64,000 nucleotides of DNA from Iningainema tapete BLCC-T55 (GCF_014698965.1 NZ_JACXAE010000050.1:1-64000), one strand, 5' to 3'; positions 24,301-33,345 are shown, counted from the stretch's first letter. Notes: a model not told the origin generated them from the letters alone. Program-made: numbers and translations.

Positions 24301-24602
24301 GACCAATTCTCATGACTGCTTTGTCTGGTTTAGTTGGTTTTTGGCCTTTGGTGATTGCTTCTGGCGCTGGAGCAATGAGCCGTTGGTCTTTGGGAACGGC
24401 GCTGTTTGGTGGTTACTTGATTTCCACAATTTTAAGTTTGTTTTTAGTTCCTGTGTTGTATGTTGTGATTAAGAACCAAGAAGAGCGTTTCTTGAAACCT
24501 GGTAAGCCTAAATCTTCTCAACAAGGTGAACCACCTCAGGTTCATTCGGAACAGAGGGAACAAGCGCTTTCTAGAGTTCAGGCTACTGCTCAAGAGGAGT
24601 GA
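21342..24602 (+). CDS. RND multidrug efflux permease (AcrB/HAE1 family)
   Basis: 1086 aa, full length for the family. Twelve spans with two large periplasmic loops. The N-terminus is MSIADIFIKRPVFTTVCTVL. The central spans contain the proton-relay region (GLVVDDGIVVVEAIAAKLEQ, the Asp pair of TM4) and the second-half counterpart (GLASKNAILIVEFANQ, Lys/Asn in TM10). Proton-driven export of drugs, lipids or metabolites from the periplasm together with the adaptor upstream. The short C-terminus is Gln/Ser-rich. Substrate cannot be told. Confidence 0.95.
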   Translation: MSIADIFIKRPVFTTVCTVLILLVGGICIPLLPLDKLPEMALKQVTVTANYLGTDAKTAEDNVTTVLEREINGTERVVYMSSQTTNDGTTTINVSFPTDMDRNTAQVLVQNNVAIAEATLPEEVNRVGVTTQKQSPTITLAYAFYSEKDKNGKFIYDNVFVSNYVDRQIFDEIKRIEGVGSVRIVGERKYAMRVWLDPDALAARNLTAQDVINAISEQNIQVGAGRIGQQPTPAEQQYEIALRANGRFTTPAEAEDIVVQSGKDGTLIRLKDVGRAEVGAENYSATTLFDGSPAVILLAYQLPGTNAWNTANAIKAKMAELIPNFPPGLKTTIGLDNTLFVAASLDEAFKTLMEAIALVFLVIFIFLQDWRTTIIPALAIPVSLIGAMAIAYTLGFTLNQLTIFGIILATGLVVDDGIVVVEAIAAKLEQGMKPLQAALDAMQELTGAVVATSVVLMAVFIPVTFFPGTTGIVYRQFALIIAFAIAISTFNALSFSPSMSAIIMRRQQEVHGPLGLFFRWFNKVFGWFTAGYVKIVEFLIRIRWLVLPVFIAGLLATGWIYQTTPQGFIPDEDQGYFFTIVEAPPGVSLNQSVDIVTKITDIIKPLPEVEHVVGNAGFGFEGNASNKSLFFVKLKDWKERHGGEHSIFGIVKKINQELRAKIPGATAIAVNAPPVDGLGSTGGFEFFVQNRQALPMEALIDNAQKVIAAANKRPELGGVFTQFTANTPMMQISIDRNQAKAQNILVSDIFSTMQTYLGARYINQYVLGGRLYRVYAQAEGTVRSNPEDIGRLYVRSQNGNLVQLSTVVQMERFTYPPVITHFNVYPSIKLQGSPAPGYSTGQAIQAMEEVANEVLQPGFSFAWTGTAFQEKSSGGAAPIIFGLAFVMVFLVLAAQYESYIDPTIIMITVPLAILGALGAVVFRANVFQQGGIWPAINNNIYAQVALVMLIGLASKNAILIVEFANQSAELGMNYTRAAIRAAEERLRPILMTALSGLVGFWPLVIASGAGAMSRWSLGTALFGGYLISTILSLFLVPVLYVVIKNQEERFLKPGKPKSSQQGEPPQVHSEQREQALSRVQATAQEE

Positions 24603-24612
24603 GGGTTTGAGA

Positions 24613-24652
24613 AATAAACCGCACAGACGCTGAGGACACAGAGGAAGAGAAA
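24613..24652. repeat. Dispersed intergenic repeat (ACCGCACAGACGC-type)
   Basis: The stretch AAACCGCACAGACGCTGAGG followed by ACACAGAGGAAGAGAAAG matches a purine-rich dispersed repeat common after genes in Nostoc-like genomes. No coding function. Confidence 0.5.
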
Positions 24653-24774
24653 GCACTCGTCTACGAACTGATGTGCGGATTGCTATGTAGCGATCGCTCG
24701 TTTGTATGCAACATGATAATTGGAAACGGCTGTTGTTTTATAACCGAAGTATTTTTCCTTTGGAGGTAATACAA

Positions 24775-24870
24775 ATGTTTAAAAAATGGAATTTAGATGA
24801 TTGGATAAATCACATTTTGTTTACGATTACTATTGTCTATCTATTTTACTCTTTCTTCCTGCACCATTAG
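24775..24870 (+). CDS. 31-aa single-span membrane peptide
   Basis: ATG preceded by an ideal GGAGG with 8-base spacing. The peptide has an amphipathic start (MFKKWNLDDWINH) and a hydrophobic span (ILFTITIVYLFYSFFLHH). Its place directly after an RND pump recalls AcrZ, the small E. coli membrane protein that binds AcrB, but there is no visible sequence similarity. The strong ribosome-binding site is the main support. Confidence 0.6.
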   Translation: MFKKWNLDDWINHILFTITIVYLFYSFFLHH

Positions 24871-24890
24871 TCGTAATAGCTAATTCGCTC

Positions 24891-24924
24891 GTAGTCAGCG
24901 CTTCAGCGCTGAAGCGCTGACTAC
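24891..24924. repeat. 34-bp perfect palindrome
   Basis: GTAGTCAGCGCTTCAGC joined to its exact reverse complement GCTGAAGCGCTGACTAC. Palindromes of this class are dispersed in Nostocales genomes; it would form a 17-bp stem with no loop, so cruciform extrusion or mRNA folding is possible. Confidence 0.75.
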
Positions 24925-24992
24925 AAACCTTTAATTTTTGATACCTACCTACTTATCAGTCTTTAAAACAATTTTTGATTTTAATTTAGGTT

Positions 24993-25226
24993 ATGAACAT
25001 TAAATTAATCATCTTTTCAGGTATTATGACTGCTCTCGTTGGAGCAATGCTCGGCTTAGCGGCTGCTCAAATTGGTCAACGGGGGTTTAATCAACCGAAA
25101 TTTGAAGGTCAGTATTACCAAGATTTGCACAATAGATATACTTTGATTGGTGCTGGTTTGGGATTTATTGTCGGTGTTGGACAAGAATGTGTGCGTGAAA
25201 TGAAGACTGATCGGGAAGATAAATAA
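24993..25226 (+). CDS. Small two-span membrane protein, 77 aa
   Basis: Two Gly/Ala-rich spans (IIFSGIMTALVGAMLGLAAA and YTLIGAGLGFIVGVG) separated by a polar loop, with a charged C-terminus. Gly-rich spans of this kind pack tightly as oligomers. Its TAA shares its last base with the ATG of the following gene (25226). Confidence 0.65.
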   Translation: MNIKLIIFSGIMTALVGAMLGLAAAQIGQRGFNQPKFEGQYYQDLHNRYTLIGAGLGFIVGVGQECVREMKTDREDK

Positions 25227-25375
25227 TGAAAGTTAAATACAGTTTATTTGGGTTGTTAGTTATTGGTACAACCATGCTCACTACAACTTATTGGAACTTG
25301 GGCATGATGGTGATGACAACATTTGTATTAGCTTACTTATCTAAGGGCATACGATGCGATCGCAAAAGCTGGTAA
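25226..25375 (+). CDS. Small two-span membrane protein, 49 aa
   Basis: It begins in the stop of the preceding gene and overlaps the MFS transporter start by 22 bases. Two hydrophobic segments (YSLFGLLVIGTTML and LGMMVMTTFVLAYLS). The two coupled overlaps argue that it is translated. Function unknown; perhaps an accessory subunit of the transporter. Confidence 0.5.
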   Translation: MKVKYSLFGLLVIGTTMLTTTYWNLGMMVMTTFVLAYLSKGIRCDRKSW

Positions 25376-26505
25376 TTGGCGTTTTCCTCTCATTTTATGC
25401 CTTTATCGCTATTGGCATTGCCGAGTCTGGATTAGGTGTCCTCATTCCCTCAATCCAGAAAACTTACCAACTTAATACTGCAACAATTACCCTACTTTTC
25501 TTAAGTCAAGTCACTGGCTACATTGTTGCTGCTATTACTAGTAGTATACTAAGTAGCCGCATCGGACTCGCTCGGATGTTATTGTTAGCGGCAGCAATCC
25601 TCACTACTGCCCTTGTCATCTATGCCCTAAGTCCCTACTGGTTGGTGATGGTGGCGTCTGGAACTTTACTAGGTTTGGGAATTGGTTTGACGGATGCTGG
25701 TATTAATACGTATATTGCCAATCATCAAAGTAGTGCTGATTTGATGGGTTTGCTGCACGCCTTTTATGGTGTGGGGGCATTGCTTGGTCCTGCAGTTGCT
25801 ACTACACTGTTGGCAATTAACCTTAATTGGCGACTTGTATATCTGGTTTTTGCTGGTGTTGTGGGGTTGATGGTTGCTGGGATGCTTTGGGCTGTTGTGT
25901 TTGACTACAAGCCACTTACCAAGCGGTTGAATGTATCTGGGATGGATGCCAAAGCTAGCTTGGGTGTAGCGCTGAAGACACCTACAGTATTGGTGGCGGG
26001 GCTATTTTTGCTGGTTTATCTGGGTACGGAAGCTTCTATGAGTAACTGGGCTTACAGTGTCCAGAGTATTAGCAGAGGCACACCAAATCTAGTTGCAGGT
26101 TATAGTGTCAGTGCCTACTGGGTTGGGCTAACTTTGGGACGTTTAGCCACTGGGCGTATAGTTCAGCGATGGGGTGCAGTTCGCACTCTAGATATTTCTT
26201 TGCTCCTACTTGCAGTTGGTTTAATTGCCTGGTGGTTACTACCTAATCAGTTGCTAAGTCTACCATTAATTGGTCTTGCGCTTGGTCCGATTTTCCCGGT
26301 AACGATTTGGTCGATGCCACAACGAATTCCTACTACTATTGTTCCGGCGGCAATCGGTTTTATGACAAGTGTTGCTAGTTTGGGTGCCGCTTCTATTCCC
26401 TCAACTGTCGGATTTTTTGCCGCTGGTGCTAGCTTAGAAATTATTCCTGTTTTGATGATACCTCTGTGTATCATCATGGTGATTTTACATCGTTTGCGAT
26501 TATGA
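25354..26505 (+). CDS. MFS transporter (FHS-like)
   Basis: 383 aa with about 12 spans. It starts MRSQKLVIGVFLSFYAFIAI; the conserved loop after TM2 is SSILSSRIGLARM, and TM5 has HAFYGVGALLGPAVA, a signature of the fucose/sugar permease-like branch. A second-half motif is LGRLATGRIVQRWG. The substrate may be a sugar or other small solute. It is translationally coupled to the small membrane gene upstream. Confidence 0.88.
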   Translation: MRSQKLVIGVFLSFYAFIAIGIAESGLGVLIPSIQKTYQLNTATITLLFLSQVTGYIVAAITSSILSSRIGLARMLLLAAAILTTALVIYALSPYWLVMVASGTLLGLGIGLTDAGINTYIANHQSSADLMGLLHAFYGVGALLGPAVATTLLAINLNWRLVYLVFAGVVGLMVAGMLWAVVFDYKPLTKRLNVSGMDAKASLGVALKTPTVLVAGLFLLVYLGTEASMSNWAYSVQSISRGTPNLVAGYSVSAYWVGLTLGRLATGRIVQRWGAVRTLDISLLLLAVGLIAWWLLPNQLLSLPLIGLALGPIFPVTIWSMPQRIPTTIVPAAIGFMTSVASLGAASIPSTVGFFAAGASLEIIPVLMIPLCIIMVILHRLRL

Positions 26506-26884
26506 TAGCCCAGTTAATTTATAAGTAAGTAGGTAAAATTAAATATAAAATAAACTCTACGTTCAACGTTCCGCGCTTAAGCGCTCAGGGTTTAGGTTAT
26601 AAGGGAAGACAGCCCTTACTACCAACTTTCATTTATTTACGGCTTTAGGAATCGTTATTTCCTGGGTTGATATCCTTATAAGTGAAATTGGCTGCATAGA
26701 TTCTGCCTATGTTCAATTCCTCACAACTTTCTCATATTTTTTTACTAAATTGGATTAAGAAAAACAGTATCCTTCACTGGAAGCTCTAGAGAAGAGATTG
26801 AAATCCTCCTAATTTTCCTAATTAATTGGGGTAATTTGAGGATTTCTCCCTTTCCGAGAACTTCACTATATTGGGGATTTTGAA
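26506..26884. other. Intergenic region upstream of the phytochrome gene
   Basis: No gene seen. It has a CGCGCTTAAGCGC palindromic patch near 26570 and an AGGGAAGACAGCCCTTACTAC dispersed-repeat-like unit near 26602. A poly-pyrimidine/purine stretch lies just before the start. No clear promoter pair could be assigned. Confidence 0.45.
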
Positions 26885-29800
26885 ATGCAACCATTAGATC
26901 CAACCAATTTTACTGAATCTGTCACCGCAGAATCGCTCAATCTTAGTAACTGCGATCGCGAAGCGATTCACATTCCCAATCTAATTCAACCACATGGGCT
27001 ACTGCTGACATTGCGTGAGCCGCAACTTGAGATTTTGCAAGTTAGCGAGAATGTTGAGCAAGTCTTGGGGATGACAGCTCTTGAACTGCTCGGACAACCG
27101 CTCAGTCGGCTATGCTCTAAAACGAAAGTTAAGGAAATATCTCAATATCTTAAACAAGACTACTTGGAAGTATTTAACCCGTTGGAATTGATAATTCATA
27201 ATTTCCCAACATCATCAGATCACCAAAAAGTGAACTCTCAAAATTTCCGAGGTTTTTTGTACCGTAGTGACGGGGTGTTAGTGATGGAGCTAGAACCTAG
27301 TCAAGTCACTAGAAATCGGCGTGTTCTTAAATTTTACCACCTTTTGAGAGAAGCGATCGCTAAAATTCGACAAACCGAAACCTTCAAAGATTTGGTCGAA
27401 ACTTTGGTCAAACAAGTTAGAAAAATAACAGAGTTTGATCGCGTTATGGTTTACCAGTTTGCGAGTGACAACAGCGGAGTTGTGGTTGCAGAAGATAAAG
27501 CTGAACACTTAGAAAGTTATTTAGACTTGCATTATCCTGCTTCCGATATTCCCCAGCAAGCCCGCCAACTCTATTATGAAACTTGGCTACGATTAATTCC
27601 TAATGTCAACTATCAACCAGCGCGAATCATTCCTACAAATAATCCCGTAAGCGGAATGCCGCTCAACCTCAGTAATGCCAATTTACGGAGTGTGTCACCT
27701 CTCCATCTAGAGTACCTGCAAAATATGAGTGTTGCGGCTTCTATGTCGATTTCCTTGATTAACGAGAAACGACTTTGGGGACTGATTGCTTGCCATCATA
27801 TGACTCCCAAGTATGTTGATTATGAAACGCGCAAAGCCTGCGAATTTTTAGGGCAGTTTGCCTCAGTTGAATTAGTTTATCAACAAGAACAGGAAATTAA
27901 CTGCTATCGCCAACAAGTTAAATTGATTCAAGAACAATTGCAACAAGCTTTTGCCCAAGAAGCCAGCTTGATCGAAACAGTGCTACGGCGTAATGAAGTT
28001 GAGTTATTGAATTTAGTTCACGCACAGGGAGTCGCCTTTATCTTAGATAATGAAGTTTCATTACTTGGTCAAACACCATCTCAAAATGAAGTTCAGTCAT
28101 TCATTGCTTGGCTGTTAAAACAAGACGCAAGAGCGATGTTTGTGACTGATTTTGTCTCTCAACTTTACCCGCAAGCACAACAATTCAAAACCGTTGCAAG
28201 TGGCATTTTAGCAATTTCTGTAGTTCTGCGTCAAAAATCTTATCACATTGTCTGGTTTAGACCAGAGCAAATTCAAACAGTTAACTGGGCGGGTAATCCT
28301 AACAAACCCGTGTCTATGTCCACCGCCGATGGGGAAATGCGCCTGACACCGCGTAAATCATTTGAACTCTGGAAAGAAACGGTTCAAGCAAAATCGCTAC
28401 CTTGGCAACCAGCAGAGATTGAAGCAGCCAGGGAAATGCGAAATACCTTGATGCTTGCAGTACTGGAGTTTTCGCAGGCGGCACTAGAAGAAGCCGCAGA
28501 AAGAGCCGCAATTGCGAATCGTGCTAAAAGTCAGTTCCTTGCCAAAATGAGCCATGAATTGCGTACCCCGCTGAATGCCATCTTGGGATTTACCCAATTA
28601 ATGACAAGCGTTGATGATACTCCAGCTGAATTTCGTGAGAATCTAAGCATCATCAACCGCAGTGGAGAACACCTGCTTACACTGATCAATGACGTTTTAG
28701 AGATGTCAAGGATTGAAGCAGGGCAATTGGTACTGAAAGAAAACTCTTTTGATTTGCATCGGTTGCTGAATTCTGTCAACGATATGTTTGCTCTGAAAGC
28801 ATCTGAGAAAGGATTAATTCTTAGCAACCACAAGGATGCTACTGTCCCCCGTTACGTGTATGGGGATGAAGCAAAACTCCGCCAAATCTTGATCAATCTG
28901 CTAGGAAATGCTGTTAAATTTACAACAACAGGAAGTATTACACTTAAGTGTCAAGCTGTCTTAGCAAACGATGTTACTATTAACCAAACTAGTTCAACTA
29001 ATCTTAAACAAAAAATCATTTTGTATCTCGAAGTCAAAGATACCGGATGTGGCTTTGCTTCTTCAGATATGGAATCAATTTTTGAAGCCTTTATACAAAC
29101 AGAACGGGGTCGTCATCTCCAAGGTACAGGTTTAGGTTTATCCATTAGTCGTCAATTTGCCCGATTTATGGCTGGTGATATTACAGTGCAAAGTGTTTTG
29201 AATCAGGGCTCGACCTTTACTTGTCAGATACCGTTGCAATTAGTAGACTCAACAGTTTTTGTAGAGCCGGAAACAACTCGCTATGTCATTGGTTTGGAAC
29301 CAGGGCAACTCACTTACCGCATTCTTGTTGCAGAAGACATTCCTGAAAACCGTCAACTGCTGATTAGAATACTGGGGTTAGTTGGGTTTGAAGTTTGTGC
29401 AGTAGAAAATGGTGCAGAAGCTTATGCCCAATGCATGGAATGGCAACCTCACCTAATTTGGATGGATATACAAATGCCTGTTATGAATGGCTTCACCGCC
29501 ACTCAAAAAATCCGGGCAACTGAAACAGGCAAAAATGTAGTGATTATTGCTTTGACTGCTTCTGCCTTTGAAGAAGACCGCCTTGCTTGTCTCCAAGCTG
29601 GTTGCAATGACTATCTTGCCAAACCTTTTACACAAACAGCGCTTTTCAATAAGATGGCACTCCACTTGGGAGTACGCTACCTCTATTCTGAAAAGAATTT
29701 ATCAGAGACTAACACAAATACTTTGCTGCAACAACCCCTTACGCCTCAGGATTTGCAAATTATGCCACCAGAGTGGGTTGCTCAAGTACATGAAGCAGCG

Positions 29801-29935
29801 TTAAGTCTCGATGATACTAAACTCTACGAACTGATCGCTCAAATCCCAACCCAAGAAAAACTCCTGGCAAATGCCTTGAAATATTTGATCGATAACTTCC
29901 AGCTAGAAACGCTTACTACCCTGACTCAGTCCTAG
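26885..29935 (+). CDS. Bacteriophytochrome hybrid histidine kinase (PAS-GAF-PHY-HisKA-HATPase-REC)
   Basis: 1016 aa red/far-red photoreceptor. Cys23 in NCDREAIHIPN lies at the biliverdin-attachment position of bacteriophytochromes. The GAF domain has PASDIPQQAR and SVSPLHLEYL with no Cys at the position used by Cph1-type phytochromes, so biliverdin is the expected chromophore. The PHY domain spans about 335-510. The kinase has His557 in MSHELRTPLN, the N box LINLLGNAVKFT and G boxes DTGCGF and GTGLGLS. A C-terminal receiver has Asp861 in WMDIQMP and Lys in LAKPF. It is followed 17 bases later by another sensor kinase with its own receiver, so the two probably form one phosphorelay. Confidence 0.93.
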   Translation: MQPLDPTNFTESVTAESLNLSNCDREAIHIPNLIQPHGLLLTLREPQLEILQVSENVEQVLGMTALELLGQPLSRLCSKTKVKEISQYLKQDYLEVFNPLELIIHNFPTSSDHQKVNSQNFRGFLYRSDGVLVMELEPSQVTRNRRVLKFYHLLREAIAKIRQTETFKDLVETLVKQVRKITEFDRVMVYQFASDNSGVVVAEDKAEHLESYLDLHYPASDIPQQARQLYYETWLRLIPNVNYQPARIIPTNNPVSGMPLNLSNANLRSVSPLHLEYLQNMSVAASMSISLINEKRLWGLIACHHMTPKYVDYETRKACEFLGQFASVELVYQQEQEINCYRQQVKLIQEQLQQAFAQEASLIETVLRRNEVELLNLVHAQGVAFILDNEVSLLGQTPSQNEVQSFIAWLLKQDARAMFVTDFVSQLYPQAQQFKTVASGILAISVVLRQKSYHIVWFRPEQIQTVNWAGNPNKPVSMSTADGEMRLTPRKSFELWKETVQAKSLPWQPAEIEAAREMRNTLMLAVLEFSQAALEEAAERAAIANRAKSQFLAKMSHELRTPLNAILGFTQLMTSVDDTPAEFRENLSIINRSGEHLLTLINDVLEMSRIEAGQLVLKENSFDLHRLLNSVNDMFALKASEKGLILSNHKDATVPRYVYGDEAKLRQILINLLGNAVKFTTTGSITLKCQAVLANDVTINQTSSTNLKQKIILYLEVKDTGCGFASSDMESIFEAFIQTERGRHLQGTGLGLSISRQFARFMAGDITVQSVLNQGSTFTCQIPLQLVDSTVFVEPETTRYVIGLEPGQLTYRILVAEDIPENRQLLIRILGLVGFEVCAVENGAEAYAQCMEWQPHLIWMDIQMPVMNGFTATQKIRATETGKNVVIIALTASAFEEDRLACLQAGCNDYLAKPFTQTALFNKMALHLGVRYLYSEKNLSETNTNTLLQQPLTPQDLQIMPPEWVAQVHEAALSLDDTKLYELIAQIPTQEKLLANALKYLIDNFQLETLTTLTQS

Positions 29936-29952
29936 TTAAAATTCCCACGGCT

Positions 29953-31779
29953 ATGCCACCTAAACCTACATCCCAAACCAAGATTTTGATTATAGATGAC
30001 ACTCCTGATAATGTACGTTTGTTAGCCAAAATGTTAGAATTACGGGGTTATGTCGTTCGCAAATCGCTCAATGGCAGAATGGCATTACAAGCTATCTTAA
30101 GAGATCCACCTGATTTAATTCTGCTTGACCTCAATATGCCTGAAATAAATGGCTATGAAGTTTGTCGGCAATTGAAAACTATAGAAAACGCACGTCAAAT
30201 TCCGATTATTTTTATGAGTGCACTCGATCAAATCGAAGATAAAGTACGAGCTTTTGAGATAGGAGGACAAGATTACATTACTAAACCATTCCACGAGCTA
30301 GAAGTTTTGGCAAGAATTACAAACCAATTACTCATTCAACAACAGCAGCAACTCCTCATTCAGCAAAATCAACGTTTAAAACAAGAAATTCAAGAACGTC
30401 AATGCGCTGAAGCCCAAATCAAGCGACTGAATGCTGATTTAGAGCGGCGGGTACAACTTCGCACCCTAGAATTACAGCAATCCTTAAACTTTGAAGCAAC
30501 ACTCAAACGAATTTCTGATAAAGTTCGAGATTCTCTCGATCAACATCAAATCCTGCAAAGCGTTGTAGAAGAACTGACAAAAGCCTTGGAAACTAAATAT
30601 TGTAAAGTAGCACTTTATACTTTCAATCATCAACCCTCGGTGATCCGTTACCAGTCTGTTGTACAAGGGGAACCTGTAAGTCAAGGACAAGCTATAAGCA
30701 CAATAGACACACCGGAAATTTACAATCAGTTACAACAACAAAAATGTTATTTAAGCTTCTGTCAAATTCAGCCGACACCAATTCGCAACCACTCCGCAAT
30801 TTTAGCGTGTCCCATTTTTGATGATCGCGTGGAAGAAACAGGCATTTTAGGCGATTTGTGGTTATTCAAAGAAACCGATTCCAGTTTCAGTGAGATGGAA
30901 ATTCATTTAGTGCAACAAGTGGCTAACCAGTGTGCAGTTGCCTTGCGCCAAGCTAACCTCTATCAAGCAGCTCAAGCCCAAGTCAGAGAACTTCAACGAA
31001 TCAATCAACTTAAAGACGATTTTCTCAACACTATCACCCATGAACTGCGCTCTCCCATTGCTAATATGAAAATGATGATTCAGTTATTGACAATCCTAAA
31101 TAAGCAGGGACATGATCTGAGTCCAGAAATTTCTGATGTTCAAAGCAATCAAGCGACTCAGTATCTTGCCGCCTTACAGGAAGAGTGCGATCGCGAATTA
31201 AAGTTGATTGATGATATCTTATGCTTGCAACACCTAGAAGCAGGAACATACCCCCAACAATTGACAAAAATTAACCTTCAGAATTTGGTTGAGCATGTCA
31301 TTGAACCGTTTGAAACTCAATTTCACAATCAGCAACAAAACTTTGAGATCGCTTTTACACTGGGCTTGACAATTATAGAAATTGATTCGTTTTGCTTAAG
31401 TCGCATTATCACAGAATTGCTGAGCAATACCTGTAAATATACTCCTCCAGGCGAAAGGATTTCGATAGCGATTGCCACCAAAAAGGAACCAACAACACCA
31501 GGCAAAGTTTCAGAGTTTCCAGAGCATCAGTCATCCTTTCTGCAAATAGTTGTAACCAATACAGGAGTCGAGATTGCCCCAGAAGAACTTCCCCGAGTCT
31601 TTGACAAGTTTTACCGTATTCCTCCTAGTAACGATATCTGGAAACAGAACGGTACTGGCTTAGGGCTAGCATTGGTGAAAAAACTAGTTGAGCATATGAA
31701 TGGAACAATCCGGGTTGAGAGTGCTAACAACCAGACTTGCTTTATTGTAGAGATTGCGATTGCTTCAACTAGCTTCTGA
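29953..31779 (+). CDS. Receiver-GAF histidine kinase
   Basis: 608 aa. An N-terminal receiver with Asp59 in LLDLNMP and Lys in ITKPFHE, a coiled-coil linker (residues 125-180), a GAF domain (about 185-335), HisKA with His363 in ITHELRSPIANM, and an HATPase with NTCKYTPPG and GTGLGLALVKK. Soluble. It is cotranscribed with the phytochrome kinase, from which its receiver is likely phosphorylated, with output through its own kinase. No DNA-binding response regulator lies nearby, so the target is encoded elsewhere. Confidence 0.92.
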   Translation: MPPKPTSQTKILIIDDTPDNVRLLAKMLELRGYVVRKSLNGRMALQAILRDPPDLILLDLNMPEINGYEVCRQLKTIENARQIPIIFMSALDQIEDKVRAFEIGGQDYITKPFHELEVLARITNQLLIQQQQQLLIQQNQRLKQEIQERQCAEAQIKRLNADLERRVQLRTLELQQSLNFEATLKRISDKVRDSLDQHQILQSVVEELTKALETKYCKVALYTFNHQPSVIRYQSVVQGEPVSQGQAISTIDTPEIYNQLQQQKCYLSFCQIQPTPIRNHSAILACPIFDDRVEETGILGDLWLFKETDSSFSEMEIHLVQQVANQCAVALRQANLYQAAQAQVRELQRINQLKDDFLNTITHELRSPIANMKMMIQLLTILNKQGHDLSPEISDVQSNQATQYLAALQEECDRELKLIDDILCLQHLEAGTYPQQLTKINLQNLVEHVIEPFETQFHNQQQNFEIAFTLGLTIIEIDSFCLSRIITELLSNTCKYTPPGERISIAIATKKEPTTPGKVSEFPEHQSSFLQIVVTNTGVEIAPEELPRVFDKFYRIPPSNDIWKQNGTGLGLALVKKLVEHMNGTIRVESANNQTCFIVEIAIASTSF

Positions 31780-31818
31780 AATACTATTCTGTCACTCTCC
31801 CTGCCTAAGCAACGTTAT

Positions 31819-32454
31819 TTAACCTTCGTAAACAACAAAATGAGTTGGTTTGTAACCACGAATAAACTTAGTCATAATATCTCTTTCTTCAACAGTTGGG
31901 GTGGCAAAACAACCTGCTGTACCAGTGTTTCCATTTTGTTGAAAAGCTGAGGGATCGTAGTGAACACCTAACTCTGAACGTCCTGTGTTAAAATTAGGCG
32001 TTACAGGTGACCAAACGCCACCAAATTCTCCACCTTTGTACTCGACTACTCCAGGAGATGTGAAAGTGTAAATACCGAAAGGTATAGGTGTTTGAGAACC
32101 TGCAGTCTGAGATGGAGTTTGGTTGTTGACTCGCCCAGAAATACCTCGTACTGTATTCACAACTTTACCATTGCTATCAATTAGCCGAGTTTCATATACC
32201 CTCAAACCGCCACTGATGGTTTTTGTCGTTCTTTTAGCTATTACCTTCGCTGTTTTGATCACTTTTAAAAACTCAGATGCTACCCAGCGATTAGTACCAA
32301 TCTGCACCCAATTCCGTCCTCCGGCAGACACAGGTTCGCCAGTTACAATAACTTCAGTACCATTGCTAATAGAACCTATTTTCTCTCCATTTGCTTTAGA
32401 GCGTACTGTAAGCGAATCGCCATCTTTTGTTGAAACGTAAGCAGTGTAAGACAT
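31819..32454 (-). CDS. SH3b-domain protein with L,D-transpeptidase-like C-terminus
   Basis: 211 aa from ATG 32454. Residues 1-65 form a bacterial SH3 domain (SLTVRSKANGEKIGSISNGT, WVQIGTNRWVASEFL) of the cell-wall-binding type. The C-terminal half has GIYTFTSPG, SELGVHYDPSAF and GNTGTAGCFAT, a His...T-A-G-C arrangement like YkuD-type enzymes and the protein at 3086-3556. No signal peptide is visible. It may act on peptidoglycan, possibly with phage-like or contact-dependent export. Confidence 0.65.
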   Translation of the reverse strand: MSYTAYVSTKDGDSLTVRSKANGEKIGSISNGTEVIVTGEPVSAGGRNWVQIGTNRWVASEFLKVIKTAKVIAKRTTKTISGGLRVYETRLIDSNGKVVNTVRGISGRVNNQTPSQTAGSQTPIPFGIYTFTSPGVVEYKGGEFGGVWSPVTPNFNTGRSELGVHYDPSAFQQNGNTGTAGCFATPTVEERDIMTKFIRGYKPTHFVVYEG

Positions 32455-32712
32455 TATAATATACCTTATTGAAAAGTTGATATTTGTTTGAACTGTCAAT
32501 ATCAACTTCAATTCTTTGCCACAAGATTCCGGATATCTTATTTAAGATATGTGCAATTGTGGATATGAACACATATCATTCCCTGTGGCGAGGAGAGAAG
32601 TTATACCAGTCCATGTCACATAAAATACTGCTCTTGCCGTGGCGTTGGTAACTGTATGAGCATAACCGCATATAATAAAAAATTGATTAATGTAGTTACA
32701 GGAGGCGATCGC

Positions 32713-33141
32713 GTGGAATATCAATTGCAGATAAAACGGGTAATTGAAACTCTCAATCAGGATCTACCAACACTTTTTAAACAAGACATTTCCTACGATA
32801 TTTATACGCAAAATATCTATTTTCAAGATCCAGTTAACAAATTCAAAACAAAATTCAACTATCGAATCATTTTTTGGACTTTACGATTTCACACTCGACT
32901 CTTTTTTACGCAAATTTACTTTGATGTACATGAGGTGTATCAGTCAGCCGAAGATACAATCATAGCAAAGTGGACGGTGCGTGGCACTTTACGTGTTCCT
33001 TGGAAAGCTAAAGTATTTTTTAATGGCTATTCAACATATAAACTAAATCAAGAGGGTTTGATATACGAGCATATTGATACTTGGGATCGCAAACCAGGTG
33101 AGATTTTGCAGCAATTTTTCCGCAAGGAAGGAGAAATTTAA
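32713..33141 (+). CDS. DUF2358 protein (NTF2-like fold)
   Basis: 142 aa. Start GTG 32713 with GGAGG 7 bases upstream; the in-frame upstream start at 32656 lacks a site. The N-terminal LNQDLPTLFKQDISYDIYTQ and YFQDPVNKFK are the family hallmark of DUF2358 proteins found in cyanobacteria and plastids. The fold predicts a small ligand pocket; biochemical role unknown. Confidence 0.8.
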   Translation: MEYQLQIKRVIETLNQDLPTLFKQDISYDIYTQNIYFQDPVNKFKTKFNYRIIFWTLRFHTRLFFTQIYFDVHEVYQSAEDTIIAKWTVRGTLRVPWKAKVFFNGYSTYKLNQEGLIYEHIDTWDRKPGEILQQFFRKEGEI

Positions 33142-33345
33142 GTTGATGCTGTTTATGGAAGGTTTCTAATTAAACTTAATACCACTTTTTAACGATTTGC
33201 ATTGTTATAAGTATTTAAATATAGCAATTTTTGTGGTATTGATAGTGTTGGTACAAAAAAGGTTTCTTGCCCAACCAGATGACGAGGCTGTTAAAACCAT
33301 AACTGGTACAGGCGAGCGCACAGATTACTAGTCAAAAAGGAAAAT

